Part shown: positions 46,540 to 59,600 of the stretch, one piece after another | Layout: every line of letters starts with the position of its first letter | Position numbering within the stretch: the first letter of the stretch is position 1 | Assembly: GCF_002878395.1 (NCBI RefSeq) | Contig: NC_061120.1 | Location: 113,835,212 to 113,899,211 of the forward strand | Direction of reading: 5' to 3' | Length of the DNA: 64,000 bases | From: Capsicum annuum | Taxonomy: Eukaryota > Streptophyta > Magnoliopsida > Solanales > Solanaceae | The notes under the pieces: generated by a model | What the model was told of the DNA's origin: nothing | What the model saw: the letters and a program-made list of their open reading frames with translations, nothing else | The model's database searches: none | Position numbers and translations under genes: made by a program

Positions 46540-48904
46540 AAACTCAACTATAGAAGAGGAAGATTTAAAAGAACAATCAAACTACTGGCAGAATGCCTTA
46601 ATTGGATTTGTGGTAGGGGATACCCCTTACCAAAAATCCATGGAGAATTTTGTGACTAATGTGTGGAGATTTATCGATAAGACACAAACCTTGGGTCACG
46701 ATGTCGGCTACTATATACTCTAATTTAACTCTACTGAAGACAAGGATAAGGTTCTCCTCAATGGACCTTATACATTTCACAATAAGCCCTTCATAGTTCA
46801 ATCGTAGGAGACTAGCTTTGGATTTGATCATAATTGTATCACAACTATCCCACTGTGGATTATGCTACCGGGACTAACTGTGGGATATTGGTTTAGTGAA
46901 TCATTGAGTAAGATAGCGAGTAGAATTGGGTGAGCACTACATATAAATCATTTTACTGCTAGTATAGAGCGCATATCTTATGCTCGAGTATATATTGATG
47001 TGGATGCTTCGGAACCCTTAATTGATTCTGTGGAAATGGTGAACCCAACTGGTATATTCTATCAACCTATAGCGTATGACTAGAAGCCCAGATTCTGTAG
47101 CCATTGTCTTTGGTTTAGTCACTCTACTGATGATTCTAGGATGCATGACAAAAATACAGATCAGGAGAATGGATTTCAAGAAAAACTAAAATGGAAAAGA
47201 AGGAATAGAAGAAGAAGAAGGCTCATACATACAGAATGGAAAGAAAACAACGCAAGGAATGGGGAAAATGAGGAAACCACCAACCCATAGCATCAAACTG
47301 AGTAGGATCATCCTCAAAATGATGATCTACTAGTAAAAAGTTTGCATACTTAGCAAGTACTTGAGGATGGTGGACTGCCCTCGAAAGGAATTGCTAGCAC
47401 TACAGGGGGTAGAAACAGATTCGTAGCATTAGAGAACTTGGGTGAGCATGAAGGTGAGCCAGTTGATACTAGCGGACCACCCAGCATTATATGATCCTAG
47501 CAATATAGAATCTGAGGGGCTTGAACCAACCCATAAAATAGAAAGAGTTGAAACGCTTTCTAACAAAGTATACGATAGAAGAAATGGGATGCTTAGAATA
47601 AGGGTGAAGCAGTATAAAAGCTCCAACATACTGATAAATATTGCACAAAGATTGAATGTTAGTTGTAACTACTCAATGAATCCAAATATATGTATTTGGA
47701 TACTTTGGAGAAACCATATGAATGTGTAGGTATTACTGGTTTATGAACAATTTATACATTGCTATATTGAGATCTTAGTGAGTGCCTTTGCTGCTTATGT
47801 TACCATTATATATGAAAAAAATACTGTTGCTGAGAGAAGTACATTATGGACTGCTTTGAGGGGAGTGAGTGCAGCCAACCAGGAGTCTTAGCTCCGGAGT
47901 AAAGATTTTAATGCTATACTGAGTCCTGGGGATAGATTAGGATCTCCTCCTACTTCTATGGAACACAGGATTTAAAAGACTTTATGGATGATCTGCAACT
48001 TACTTCTCTAAGGTCTAGAGGTTGCTACTATTTCTTTTGTAATAAGCAGGAGCAAGGTCACAGAATTTATTCCAGGATTAATTGGGCTATGGGTAATTAT
48101 CAATGGTTGCAAGGATATGGAGCAGTAGAGGCTGATTATTTACTACCAAGAGTTTCTAACCATTCCTTATTCCTATTGCAATGTAAACATTTATTGTATA
48201 ATAAACATAAGACAGTCAAGTTCTTCAACACAGTTATGCAACACCACCAGTTCTCTGGAATTGTTGCAAGCACCTGGGCACAGAGCTATACTGGGACCAA
48301 AATGTATCAACTAGCTCAAAAGCTAAAAGCTCTAAAATCTAATTTGAAGAGTCTTAACTCTTACCTAGAATCCTATGAGATTCACTTACATACCACCAGA
48401 CAACAGCTAGTAGTTGTGCAAGATACAATAGCCATTGATCTACAGAACTGGAACTTGATAGAGAAGGAAAAACTACTTGTACAGAAACTACCCCAATGGA
48501 TCCTAGTAGAAGAACAAGCCCTAAGACAAAAATACAGGGCCACCTGGATAACTTGTGGAGACACTAACTCTAAATATTTCCATGCACAATGAAGGATAAG
48601 AGCAAGTAGGAATGCTATTACTTCCATTAAAAATGACCAAGGATTGAAGATTGTAGAGCCAGCCCTAGTGGAGCAAGAATTTATTTCTTTCTTCACCAAC
48701 TTACTGGGAACTACAACTGTTGAGGTTACACTACCAAACTCATAAGTCATAAAGAAAGGTCCTTGATTAGCAACTTCACAAAAATTAGAGCTCATAGAGT
48801 AGGTCACAGAGGAAGAGATTACGAGTGCTATGAAAGAAATGGCAACAGAAAAGTCTCCAGGAGTGGATTGTATACTAATTGAATTCTACACAAGTCAATG
48901 GTGC
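46540..48904 (+). mobile_element. Plant L1-type LINE, 5' part, degenerate
   Basis: ORF1 begins near 46545 with a DUF4283-like domain (NYWQNALIGFVVGDTPY, KVLLNGPYTFHNKPFIVQS) and a CCHC knuckle near 47085-47130 (FCSHCLWFSHSTDDSR, last Cys lost). ORF2 endonuclease follows (RSKDFNAILSPGDRLGSPP near 47900). An open frame at 47984-48592 reads SRINWAMGNYQWLQGYGAVE and ends TWITCGDTNSKYFHAQ, the linker before RT. It ends at 48904 in the RT start (EKSPGVD), where an LTR is inserted. Confidence 0.87.
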
Positions 48905-51340
48905 TATAACACCTTAAAAATCTATCCCGAGGTGTCACACGGTGCTTAGGACCACAAGTGATCCAAAGCTAACCTTTCTACTGGCATAGCTCATAAGCAA
49001 CTCAATAAAATACATAAATCTGAATGAAATAAGAAGAAGATAACTCTTTTACGAATCTGATCAATACGAAACTAAATTAAAATAATTAAAACTTTTCTTT
49101 TACAAACAAAATTGGAATCAAATACCTTAACTCTACTGATTGTCTATGAAGCCTCTACTAGTATTAACTATAGGTAGCCAGGACATGACCCCCACCTATC
49201 CTAAATCAATACAAATGAATAAAAGAAAATAAAATATTGCTCAAACTGTGTGACTGACTCGAGCACTTGAATCAAGAGGACTCATCACCTGCTGACTGGA
49301 AGCTGCAAACTATCTGAATATGGTATGTGTGCTACAACTTAATTAATACCTACATTATCAGACAATGTAGCACATAGAAATATATATGGATCAGTACTTT
49401 GAGGATGTACTGAGTATATAAGGGCGAATGAATAAGTAAAAGATTATCTTATCATCATAATTTATAATATCATGCATGCTAAATATAAATGATTCACATA
49501 AGTTGGAATATCCAAAATACTGAAATATATAGTAATAAGAAGTAAAACTCACTTTGTAAATCTCGTGAGCTGTAGCAGTTAGTTCTGAAAACTGTACTTG
49601 TATTCTCTCTTTAAATCATATTATCTAAGTATAGGAAAGACTCACTCTTAAATCTGAAATCTTAAGCTAATATCTTTTTGTAAAGCATAATCTGAGTAAA
49701 ATTTGTGAGCCTTTACACTGAGTTTTTCTAAACCTTTTCTATAAATCTTTTTATTTAACTAGCTAGGAAAATACTTTAAAAAGATTTTCGTAAGAGAAAA
49801 TACTTATCTTAAGGCTTTAAGCCAATAGACTATTTTAAGAGTAGGGGACATCTTCTGAGAGGTTCTTCTAATTGACATACACCATGTGAGCATCCTGGAG
49901 TCCCACGTCTTGCCCCTGTTGAATAGGGCTATTCTACCCTTGCCATCGGAATAGAACTTCTTATCTTATGTGATCCCAATCTTAGTCATCCACGTAGAAG
50001 TGGGGATAATCTTAATCCTATGGTGGCACTTAGTTCTGGGGTATGAAACTATAGTAACATACCCATCTCAGTGCTAAATACTACTTCCATTCTTAGGCCC
50101 AAAATCTTAAGAAAATCCATTTTAAATTAGCTTAAGGGTTTACAAGAAAAACCAACTATGCTTTTCTTTCTTTAAATCTCAAGTCACATGAACAAAGTGG
50201 ATTCTTTATCTTAGTTTAGAACCAAAAGTCAAATCTTTATAAAAAATGTGAGAATAATCTTATCATAGGGTGGCCATAGCACAAATAACCTTGAAATAGC
50301 AATCTTTAATTAGGGATTAATGACCCATGCATCAACTCACGTTAAAACATCATAATATTCATGCTTGGTAATGTAAACATTGGTAAATTAATTCAAAATC
50401 TAAAATTTACTGCAATATGTATGAAAATATGAACATAATCATGTAATTAAACTTCTAAATCATTGGTAATCTCATAAGCTTGTAAGTAACAATAATGGGT
50501 ATAAACCCTAACTTGAATTTCATGGGAAATCATATTAAATTTCAGTAAAATTGGAATAATAAGTTTTTTGGGCACAAAGACAAAAGGATTATTCTTGTTC
50601 ATGAAGCCCACATACCTCAATTGATGATCATAGATGCTAAAACTTGAATCTTAGATCTCTATTGATGCTTCGAAGATCAATTCTTTGAGTTCTTGTATTG
50701 AGAATCCTTAATCTTGAATTTATTTAGGGAATTAAGGGAGGAAATTTGGATTTCTTGGGGAGGAGGTTAATGATCTAGGGTTTTGTTTTCCTTAAGAGAG
50801 AATGCTTTGATTTGGAGAAAATTCTATAAAGAATGACTTAAGAATATCTTAGGGATTAAATCCCATATATGGACGAAATAAAATTATGGGAAAAGGCCAA
50901 CTTAACCCTAGATGAAGCTTTTAATTTCCGTCAAAATATTCCAAAATAGGTACCTGACATAATGCGCCGCGATCGCGTTGGGTCACTAGAAATAGACAAT
51001 TGGGAACTGAGGGCTTGGCGCAACGTAGAGGAATCGCGGTGCCCTTTTAAAATGTCATTTTGACCACTAACGCAATGCGGTAAGATCGCATTGTGCTACT
51101 GGATTATGAGAATTGGGAAAATGGACCATTCTGCGATGCGCCAATATTTCGGGGGTCCACTAGAATTGAGGATTGCCATTTTTCCTTCTTCGCAAAGTGT
51201 TGAGAGTCCAAGTGGCACACTGTCAACTTAAAAATGCTCTAACTTCTCAACTGAGTGTCGGATTTAGGCGAATTTGGTATCGATAGAAAACCATCGGCAA
51301 TCACCTTACCTAGAAGCATAAGCAATCACCTTACCTTCTA
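48905..51340 (-). mobile_element. LTR inserted in the LINE, truncated
   Basis: The inverted LTR begins tataacacctt...cacggtgcttaggaccacaag directly after LINE sequence and extends about 2.4 kb, including a gatcgcgttggg/aatgcg-rich U3-like part (50940-51200). Its outer edge is not seen; it is cut where the second LINE fragment begins. No gene. Confidence 0.7.
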
Positions 51341-52048
51341 TTGATTAATAAACAAAAGCCATTCAAGCTCTTTAAAACAGTTATGCAGCACCACCAGTTC
51401 TCTAGAATTGTTGTAAGTACTTGGGCACAAAGTGATACTGGGACAAAAATGTATCAACTAGCTCAAAAGCTGAAGCTCTAAATTCTAATTTTAAGAGTCT
51501 TAAATTTTACCTAGCATTCTATGAGAGTCACTTGCATACCACCAGACAACAGCTAGCAGTTGTGCAAGAATAAGTGGCCACTGATCTACTGAAAAGAACT
51601 TGATAGAGAAGAAAAAACTACTTGAACATAAACTACACCAATGGAGCCTAGTGGAAGAACAATCCCTAAGAAAAAAATCCAGGGCCACCTGGATAACTCG
51701 TGGAGACACTAACTCTAAATTTTTCCATGCATAATGCAGGATAAGAGAAAGTAGGAATGCTATTACTTCCATCATACTGACCAAGGACTGAAGATTGTAG
51801 AGCTAGACCTAGTGGAGTAAGAATTTATTTCTTTCTTCACCAACTTACTAGGAACTGCTGCTGCTGAGGATACATTACCAAACTCATTAGTCATCAAGAA
51901 AGGTCCTTGCTTAACAACTTAAAAAAAATTAGAGTTCATACAGCAGGTCACAGAGGAAGAGATTATGAGTGCTAAGAAGAAATGGCTACAGAAAAGTCTC
52001 CAGGAGTGGATGGTATACCAATTGAATTCTACATAAGTCAATAGAGCT
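51341..52048 (+). mobile_element. Second copy of the LINE linker/RT-start fragment
   Basis: Repeats 48192-48904 at an offset of about 3147 bp, for example cagttatgca...caccaccag at 51378 versus 48231. It has more frameshifts than the first copy. It ends at the same LINE/LTR junction (52048/52049), so LTR insertion came before the duplication. Confidence 0.85.
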
Positions 52049-52741
52049 GTAACACCTTGAAAATTTATCTCGAGATGTCACACGGTGCTTAGGACCACAA
52101 GTGATCCCAAGCTAACCTTTCTACTGACATAACTCATAAGCAACTGAATAAAATACATAAATCTGAATGAAATAAGCAGAATATAACTCTTTTCTGAATA
52201 TGATCAATACCAGACTAAATTAAAATAATTACAACTTTTCTTTTACAAACAAAATTGGAATCAAATACCTTAACTCTACTAATTGTCTATGAAAACCCTA
52301 TTAGTATTAACTATAGGTAGTCGGGACATGACCACCAACTATCCCAAATCAATACAACTAAATTAAAAAAGATATTGCTCAAACTATATGACTGACTCGA
52401 CCCCTTGAATCAAGAGGGCTCATCACCTACTGATTGGAAGCTACAAACTGTCTGAATATGGTATGCATGCTACAACTTAATTGATACCTACATTATGAGA
52501 CAATATAGCATATAGACATATATGTGGATCAGTACTTTGAGGATATACTAAGTGTATGGTGGTGAATGCATAAGTAACACAGCATCTTATCATCATAATT
52601 TGTAATATCATGCATGTTAAAGTAAATGACTCACATAAGCTGGAATATCTGAAATACTAAAATATATAGCAATAAGGAGTAAAACACACTTTGTAAATCT
52701 CGTGAGCCATAATATTTAGTTCTGAAAGCTGTACTATTCCG
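52049..52741 (-). mobile_element. Second copy of the inserted LTR, cut by the Athila element
   Basis: Matches 48905-49600 (tgtaacacctt...cacggtgcttagg) and stops abruptly at 52741, where tgttgggct begins the Athila LTR. The remainder would be expected beyond the far end of the Athila element, outside the window. Confidence 0.8.
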
Positions 52742-54288
52742 TGTTGGGCTACTGGATTTTAATATATTGTGGAAACACGACACTTTCGATGCTTAAAATC
52801 ATGAATTTATGTCGGTACTTAGGTAGTTTTAGTAGATATGATGCATTAGTGTTGGGATAAAAAAAGGACCTGCAAAGATAAATTTTAACCAAGATACAAG
52901 CCACCTAATGAGTTATTAACTCACAATATTAATCGTAGGATAACTTATTGGCACAGCAGAACCTAAAGCTAAACAAAGATTATAAGTATAGAGAAGATAC
53001 GATTCAATCATCCCAGTCGTAAGCCAGGATATGAGTCATTTAAAGAAATCATAAGCATGAAAGAATCTAAAGTTGAAGTCTCAGAAGTATACAAGTCAGA
53101 AGTATGAGCACAACTCATATAGGGAAACTGTAAGCATACCAGTGTTTAAATTTTTGAAAGATAGAAGTCCCAGCTAGATACTAGTGAAGGATACGAGCCA
53201 TATTTTTATGTACGACTCATGAGTAAAAGTCATATGATGAATAGAAAATTGAAGCCTTGGGAGATCAGACACTGGAATGGATACGAGAGGCATAAATTTG
53301 ACTCGTATGATGCCTTTACCAATTGAAGATCGAGTCCTACAAAGTACCAACACAACTTTACCTTTCCTATTTTTATTAGGATTTTAATGTTATTTTGAGA
53401 TACTATAAATACCTTAGGGTTTATGTTTTATTGGGTTACACATTCTTACAATAGGTTACTTACTTTTACATACTTTCCAATTATTTTTGAGATTTTTGGT
53501 TTTTATTCAATTCAATACTTTGAAGTTTATTCATCTTATTCTAGTGCAATTAAATACATGTTTTCTTCATTGATAATCATGGATTCTTTCATGAGCATGA
53601 GCCAAAAATTTCCTTGACTAGGGTTGTGGGAACCATGGTGGATTAGCTACATAAAGAAAGTGTGATATTAATCTATTCTAGGGTTTGTGCATGTAACTAA
53701 ATCTTCTTCACACTAATTAATCTCAGAGTTTCTGCACAAGCTTAAAATAGCCTGTATTTTCAAACATCTTCCCAAGGGAGTTTGTGATTAGGAAAAGAAG
53801 ATTAAGACAGTAATTTGAGATTCACCCCTATCTTGTAGTTCCCCCATCTTATTTAATATCTTGAACTCAAAAGGTGATAGTAAACTAAGGTCGTAGCAAG
53901 GAGCAACAAGGGTACGCCCTGAGACTAAACTGGTAAAGGGTGAGATTTATCATCATGGAAATAAGACGGTTGATAATACATATCTTTTAGACTTTACATG
54001 CACAACCACAGGGTAATTGGGTTGATCACGAGAAATTAATAGAGTTAAGAAGTCAGGGGGAACACAAGCCTAGTGTTCGTCTTTTATTGTTTACAACTCA
54101 AAATCACTCATGATTTGGTTACTACTAGATACAAATATTCCCCATTACTTTTATGCACTACTCATGAATTACATCAAACCAAGTAACTATTCAGAATCTT
54201 CTCTGGGGGTTTGGCCCCAACCTAGTTGGGTTGCTATATTTGGCATCGACCATAGTATACTTCTTTAAGAGGATAATTTTAGGTAACA
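52742..54288 (+). mobile_element. 5' LTR of the Athila element
   Basis: Begins tgttgggct and ends near ggtaaca. The U3 part (52980-53330) is rich in GTATGAGTCAT/ATACGAGTC motifs; a TATA box TATAAATA lies at 53404-53411. About 880 bases of transcribed LTR follow. Confidence 0.65.
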
Positions 54289-54296
54289 TCAAATTT

Positions 54297-54313
54297 TGGC
54301 ATCATTGCTAGGG
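54297..54313 (+). promoter_or_regulatory. tRNA-Asp-type primer-binding site
   Basis: tggcatcattgctaggg differs from the usual Athila PBS TGGCGCCGTTGCCGGGG by four transitions, three at CpG sites, as expected from methylation decay. Confidence 0.75.
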
Positions 54314-54459
54314 AAGATGATGTAGTTATTTATTTAATTTGGTGAAGTCTGCAAGTTTTATTTTCTATTTTTGATTTGGTATACACCGATTTCTCTCAAA
54401 CCATTAGAGAATAGGTAATAACTTACTTCTTTTTGATCCAGACCAAGAAAGAATTCTTC

Positions 54460-56275
54460 AAACACCATGAAAAATGGCAGAATAAGTTCATAATAGAGTT
54501 CCTACCAGGGGTCAAGACCCCTGTTTATCCAAATGTGGCAATCCTACTTAATCTTGTTGATCTATAAAATAATACAGATATACGACATAACAACTTCTAG
54601 AGAGAAAGAGATAAGAATCTTAAGAGGCTAGGTTAGCTGAAAAGGCTCAGAGAGATTAGAATAGAGAACTAGTAAGGCCAAAAAAGTGGGTGATAGAGTT
54701 TAGAGAGGTAAAGTTCCAGTGATCCTTACATATCAACCTCTGAACGATATGAGAAAGATGAAAAAGAGATGGGATATGTTGAAATCGATGAGACAAGAGT
54801 AATCATTCCTCCATCGCAACCCCATAATGTGAAGTTTGACTTTCTAGTGCTATGATCTAACTGTTAAACTTAAAGGGGCAACAACTAATGATTTGAATAT
54901 GTATCTTGCTAACTTTATTGGGATCTGCATATATTATACCATTAGGGGGTAGACCAAGAAGATTTGAGGTTGAGGTTGTTCCCATTTTGGCTTACTAGTG
55001 AAGCATCACTATGGTTAGACAAACTTCTAAGAGGATCAATCACTTCTTGACATGAGTTGTGAAAATAATTTGTTAGAGAATTTTTTCCTCCTACAAGGAT
55101 ATTACAGTTGAAAGATAAAATTTATAATTTCAGACAGTTACTAGCAGAATCCTTGTATGAGGTGTGATTTAGATTCAAGAAGAAGCTGAACATGGTATTG
55201 GTTAGATTCAAGAAGAAGATGAACATGGTACCAAATAACACAATTAGAGGGTTAAATTTTCTAGAAATCTTCTACTAATCACTAAATTTCAATTCAAGAG
55301 CAATGGCAAATAATATTTCAGGAAGTTTATTTTTTTGAATTTGATAGGATTATGTGTAAGAGATGCTAGATGATATTTTAGTGACAAATAGAGGATGGCT
55401 TGCGACAGATGATGATTGTGGTATAGGTTTATATGTTATTGGAGCAACTGGTAATTATTGTGTAAATAATGACTTGGTCGTACAAGAGGTTGGTCAACTT
55501 TTGATGAATATTGGGCTTCTTACTAAGAATATTTTAGCAATGGGTGTTGAGAAAGTAAATATAGTTGGGACTCATGATCCACTTTGAAGACTTTTGAGAA
55601 CAAATTTGAAGAGGAAAAAAGTTTCTCTCTCGTAGGTTTGTAGATTTTTGAGCCAAAGGGTAAGGGAATCAAGGTTGAAACTATTATAATGATAGATACA
55701 GAGATAAAAGTAAGGAGAGATGCTAATTGGTCTAAAAAGATGACTACAAGGAGAAGAGTGATAAGTATGTTCCACCTGGGGGTCATGATTCAAAATCTAC
55801 AATAGAGGCACTTTTGCCAAAATTAGTCAAAGTACAAAAATGTTCAAAAAGTTATCTGAAGGATATTAAGGAAAATCTATCAAGGCTAAATCAGAAAGTT
55901 GAATCACAAGCTACAACAATCAAATTGTTGGAGCAACAATTTGGTCAAATGTCTGCCATAGTAATTGAGAGGCTGCTATACACTCTCCTTAGTAATACAA
56001 TTCATAATTCAAAGAACGATGCTTATTGCCATGCCATTAACACTCAGAGTGGGAAAACCGCCACAGACCCAACTGTTCTCACTGTAGATGAGCACAAAAA
56101 TAATGACGATCCTATTGATGTAGAGAGTAGTACTAAAGAGGACAAAGAAAAAGGAAAGGTTGAGAAGCCAGTGTTGAAGCCTATTCCTAGACCTCTTCTT
56201 CCCCTTTCTCAAAGGCTGATAAAGAAACAAGAAGATGGTAAGTATAAATTTTTTTTTATATTAAAGAAGTTATAA
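54460..56275 (+). pseudogene. Athila gag
   Basis: The N-terminal part is heavily broken (KEFFKHHEKWQNK near 54450). A better stretch at 55814-56275 has NTQSGKTATDPT and PLLPLSQRLIKKQEDGKYKF, the linker typical of Athila gag just before protease. Capsid motifs near 54860-55200 are barely readable. Confidence 0.75.
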
Positions 56276-56873
56276 GTCAACATGCCACTTGTAGAGGCAT
56301 TGGAAAAAATTCTAGGATATGGAAAATTCATGAAATATTTAATCACCAAGAAAAGGTAAGTGAGTTATGAGCCAGTCGACATTATTCATCATTGTGTTGT
56401 TTTAGTTACTAGATCATTGGTAGAGAATAAAGAGGATCCTGGAAATTTCACCATTTCTTGTACTATTATATCTTTCAACTTCACTCAAGCATTATGTGAT
56501 TTGGGAGCTAGCATCAACCTCAGTCCCTTTGCAGTATTCAAATCATTGGTGTTGGGATCTCCTAAATCAACTACCATGAGACTAGTAATGGTGGATAGGA
56601 CAGTGAAAAAGCCAGTTGGTATTCTATATGACACATTGGTGAAAGTGTCTTCTTTCATATTTTTTTACAAATTTTGTGATATTTTATAGCAAAGTGAACT
56701 TTCAAGTCCTAATTATTTGGGGAAGACCATTCCTTGCTACAGGTAGGACATTGATTGATTTGGATAAAAGACATTTGATGCTGAGACACAATGATGAATA
56801 TGTGAGATTCAATGTATGCGAAGTTATGAAGCAGCCTGATGAGTTAAGAGTGATATCTATGATGATGAGGTAG
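56276..56873 (+). pseudogene. Athila aspartic protease
   Basis: TISFNFTQALCDLGASINL-type sequence near 56460-56530 gives the protease loop as DLGAS, the normal Athila form. It is followed by LVMVDRTVKKPVGI and, after a frameshift, IIWGRPFLATGRTLIDLDKR. Frames switch at about 56685. Confidence 0.82.
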
Positions 56874-57099
56874 ATTCATTCCAAGATATAGATATAGTTA
56901 CTCTTTGGGATGATGGTTTTGATATTTATGTTCCTATTGAAGAAAGGCAAGGTGTTGATGTTCTTGCAGCTGTGATCATGAACTATGATAGTAATGACAT
57001 TGAGGAGTACAATTAGATGGTGTGTGTACTTGTTTGGAGTGGTTCCTATAATTATACACAAAAGAAGCTTTATCTAGATTTGAATAATAGAACTACTCT

Positions 57100-58580
57100 A
57101 CCTGCTTGCCCATCCATTGAGAAGTGACCTTTCTTAGAGTTAAAGGCCCTCCCTTCTCATTTGTGAAATGCATTTTTGGGGGCCAACAACATTTTCCCTA
57201 TTATTATTACAGCTGATTTGATATAGTCATAAGTAGAAGACTTATTTTTAGTATAGAATAGATTTAACAGGGCTATAGGGTGGTCCATCAAAGCTATTGT
57301 GGGAATTTTTCCTGGTTTGTGTACTCTTAAATTCAACTTGAGCTGGATTATATTCCAAATATAGTGAATTAGTGTTGACTCAATCCTCCTTTTCAAGAGG
57401 TAGTGAATAAAGAGATAATCAAATGGTTGGATGCTTGTGTGGTATATCCTATTATTTATAGTAAGGTGGTCAGTTCGACATAATGTGTGCTAAAAAAAGG
57501 TGGTATTTAAGACTAGCCATAGAATGGAAGGTATGCATGGACAACAGAAAATAGAATGGATGGACTCAGAAGGACCACTTTCCTATACCCTTATACACCA
57601 AATATTAGAAAGATTAGAGGGCTAAGGATGGTACTGTTTTCTTAATGGGTAATCAGGTTATAACTAAATTACTATTGCACCTTAAGATCAAGAGAAGACC
57701 ACCTTTACATGTTATTATAGGACCTTTTCATTCAGATGAATTCCATTAAAGTTATGTAATACTCCAGCTACATTTCAGTGATGTATGATTTCAATTTTCT
57801 CTAACATGGTAGAAGACACCATTGAAGTATTTATGGATTATTTTTCAGTTGTTGGTGATTCTACTGCTTAGTTTTCTTGGAGAATGCTCTTAGATGGTGT
57901 GAAGAATGCAACTTGGTACTTAAAGAAGGTACAGTGCTTCTGCACAAAATTTCAAAAAGGGCTATTGAGGTAGACAGAGCAAAGATTGAAATAATTAAGA
58001 AATTACCTCCAACAATTTCTGCGAAGGGTGTTCATAGATTTTTGGGACATGCCGGGTTTTATAGGTGTCTCATCAAGGATTTCTCTAAGATAGCCAACCC
58101 TCTATGTATGCTTCTTGATAAAGAGGTGAAATTTGAGATTACAGAAGCATGCTTGAAGGCTTTTGAATATCTGAAAGAGAAGTTAATGACTACTCTTATC
58201 AATGTATCTCCACACTGGTCTTTGCCTTTTGAAATCATGTATGATGCAAGTAGTTTGGCCTTAGGCACTATACTAGGTCAAAGAAAAGATAATATTCTTT
58301 ATCCCATCTACTATGCTAGCAAGAGAATAAATCCTTCTCAAAAGAACTACACCATGATGGAACAAGAGTTGTTGGCAGTGGTTTTTGCCTTTGAAAAGCT
58401 TAGGACTTATTTGATTGGGACTAATGTGATTGTGCACACTGATTGTGCAATATTGCAGTTTAATAGTAGAAAAGGATGATAATCCTAGACTGATTAGGTA
58501 GGTGCTATTGCTGCAAGAATTTGATTTTGAGGTTAAGGACAAAAAGGCATTAAGAATCAATTTTAAGATTATTTGTCTAG
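57100..58580 (+). pseudogene. Athila reverse transcriptase and RNase H
   Basis: RT motifs run from about 57130 in broken frames; the catalytic box is FMDYFSVVGDS near 57830, so FMDD has become FMDY. The open frame 57877-58479 reads RFLGHAGFYRCLIKDFSKIA (RT connection) and MEQELLAVVFAFEKLRTYL with VIVHTDCAIL (RNase H). Confidence 0.85.
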
Positions 58581-58799
58581 ACTAGCGGAGGAAGCTATGC
58601 ATAATATTGAAGATGGTATTGATATTGATGATAGTTTTCCATATGAGTAGATATTACCAGCTTCACAAGATCTAATTCCATGGTTTACACTTTAAGAAAA
58701 TTATCTTACAAGTGATCTAATCCTAGATAATCTTTCCTTTTAGGAGAGAAAGAAATTTATACAAGAGGCAGGGAAGTTTTTCTGGGATGAGCCTTATTT

Positions 58800-59600
58800 G
58801 TTCAGAATTTGATTAGACGTGATTATTCATAGATGTATACCTGAGGTAGAGATGATGAGCATAAATGAGACTTGTCATTCGTCGCTAGTTGTGGGTCATC
58901 ATGATGGAATCCACAAAGCCTAAAAGATTTTGGAATGTGGGTATTACTGGCCAAGAATCTACATAGACGCTCATGATTTTACTTCTACTTATGATCAATG
59001 TCAACGACAAGGTAATATCTCTAAACGCCATGAATTTCCTATGACTCCAATTTTAGAATTGGAATTATTTGATGTATGGAGTATAGATTTCATGGGACCT
59101 TTTGTGAGTTTATTTGTCATGAAGTACACACTAGTGGTTGTGGATTATTTTTCAAAATGGGTGGAAAAAGTTGCTTTTCCTAACAATGAAGTGCACAGTG
59201 TCATGGAATTCTTGAAACAGAATATCTTTTCTCAATTTGGTATGCCCCGTGCAATAATTAGTTATAGAGGGTCACATTTTTATAATCGTCTATTTAGAGG
59301 CCTGCTAGAGAAGTATGGAGGGAAACACAAGGTGGCAAACCCTTATCATCCACAGACTTGTGGATAGGTAAAAGTGTCCAAAAAAGAAATTAAGTCTATC
59401 TAGGCGAAGATTGTAAATACCAATAAGATTGATTGGTCATGAGAATTAGATTATGCTGTATAGGCATACCAGACAACATTCAAGACTCCAATAGGTGCTT
59501 GCTCTTATTAGCTAGTATATGGCAAGGCTTGTCACTTGCCTATTCATCTCGAACATTAAGCACTATAGGCATTGAAGAAGCTGAATTTTGAGTGCCAAGA
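58800..59600 (+). pseudogene. Athila integrase
   Basis: HHDGIHKA and CGYYWPRIYIDAHDF with CQRQGNISKRHE form the zinc-binding part. Open frame 58930-59367 has FDVWSIDFMGPF (first catalytic Asp) and AIISYRGSHFYNRLFRGLL, where the second catalytic Asp is Tyr. YHPQTCG follows. Confidence 0.85.

Noticed and set aside
48382..48807. Minus-strand 141-aa frame in the LINE
   Set aside because: Antisense to the endonuclease-RT linker frame that has recognisable LINE motifs.
53423..53617. 64-aa plus-strand frame
   Set aside because: It is in the transcribed part of the Athila LTR just after the TATA box; no similarity or conservation seen.
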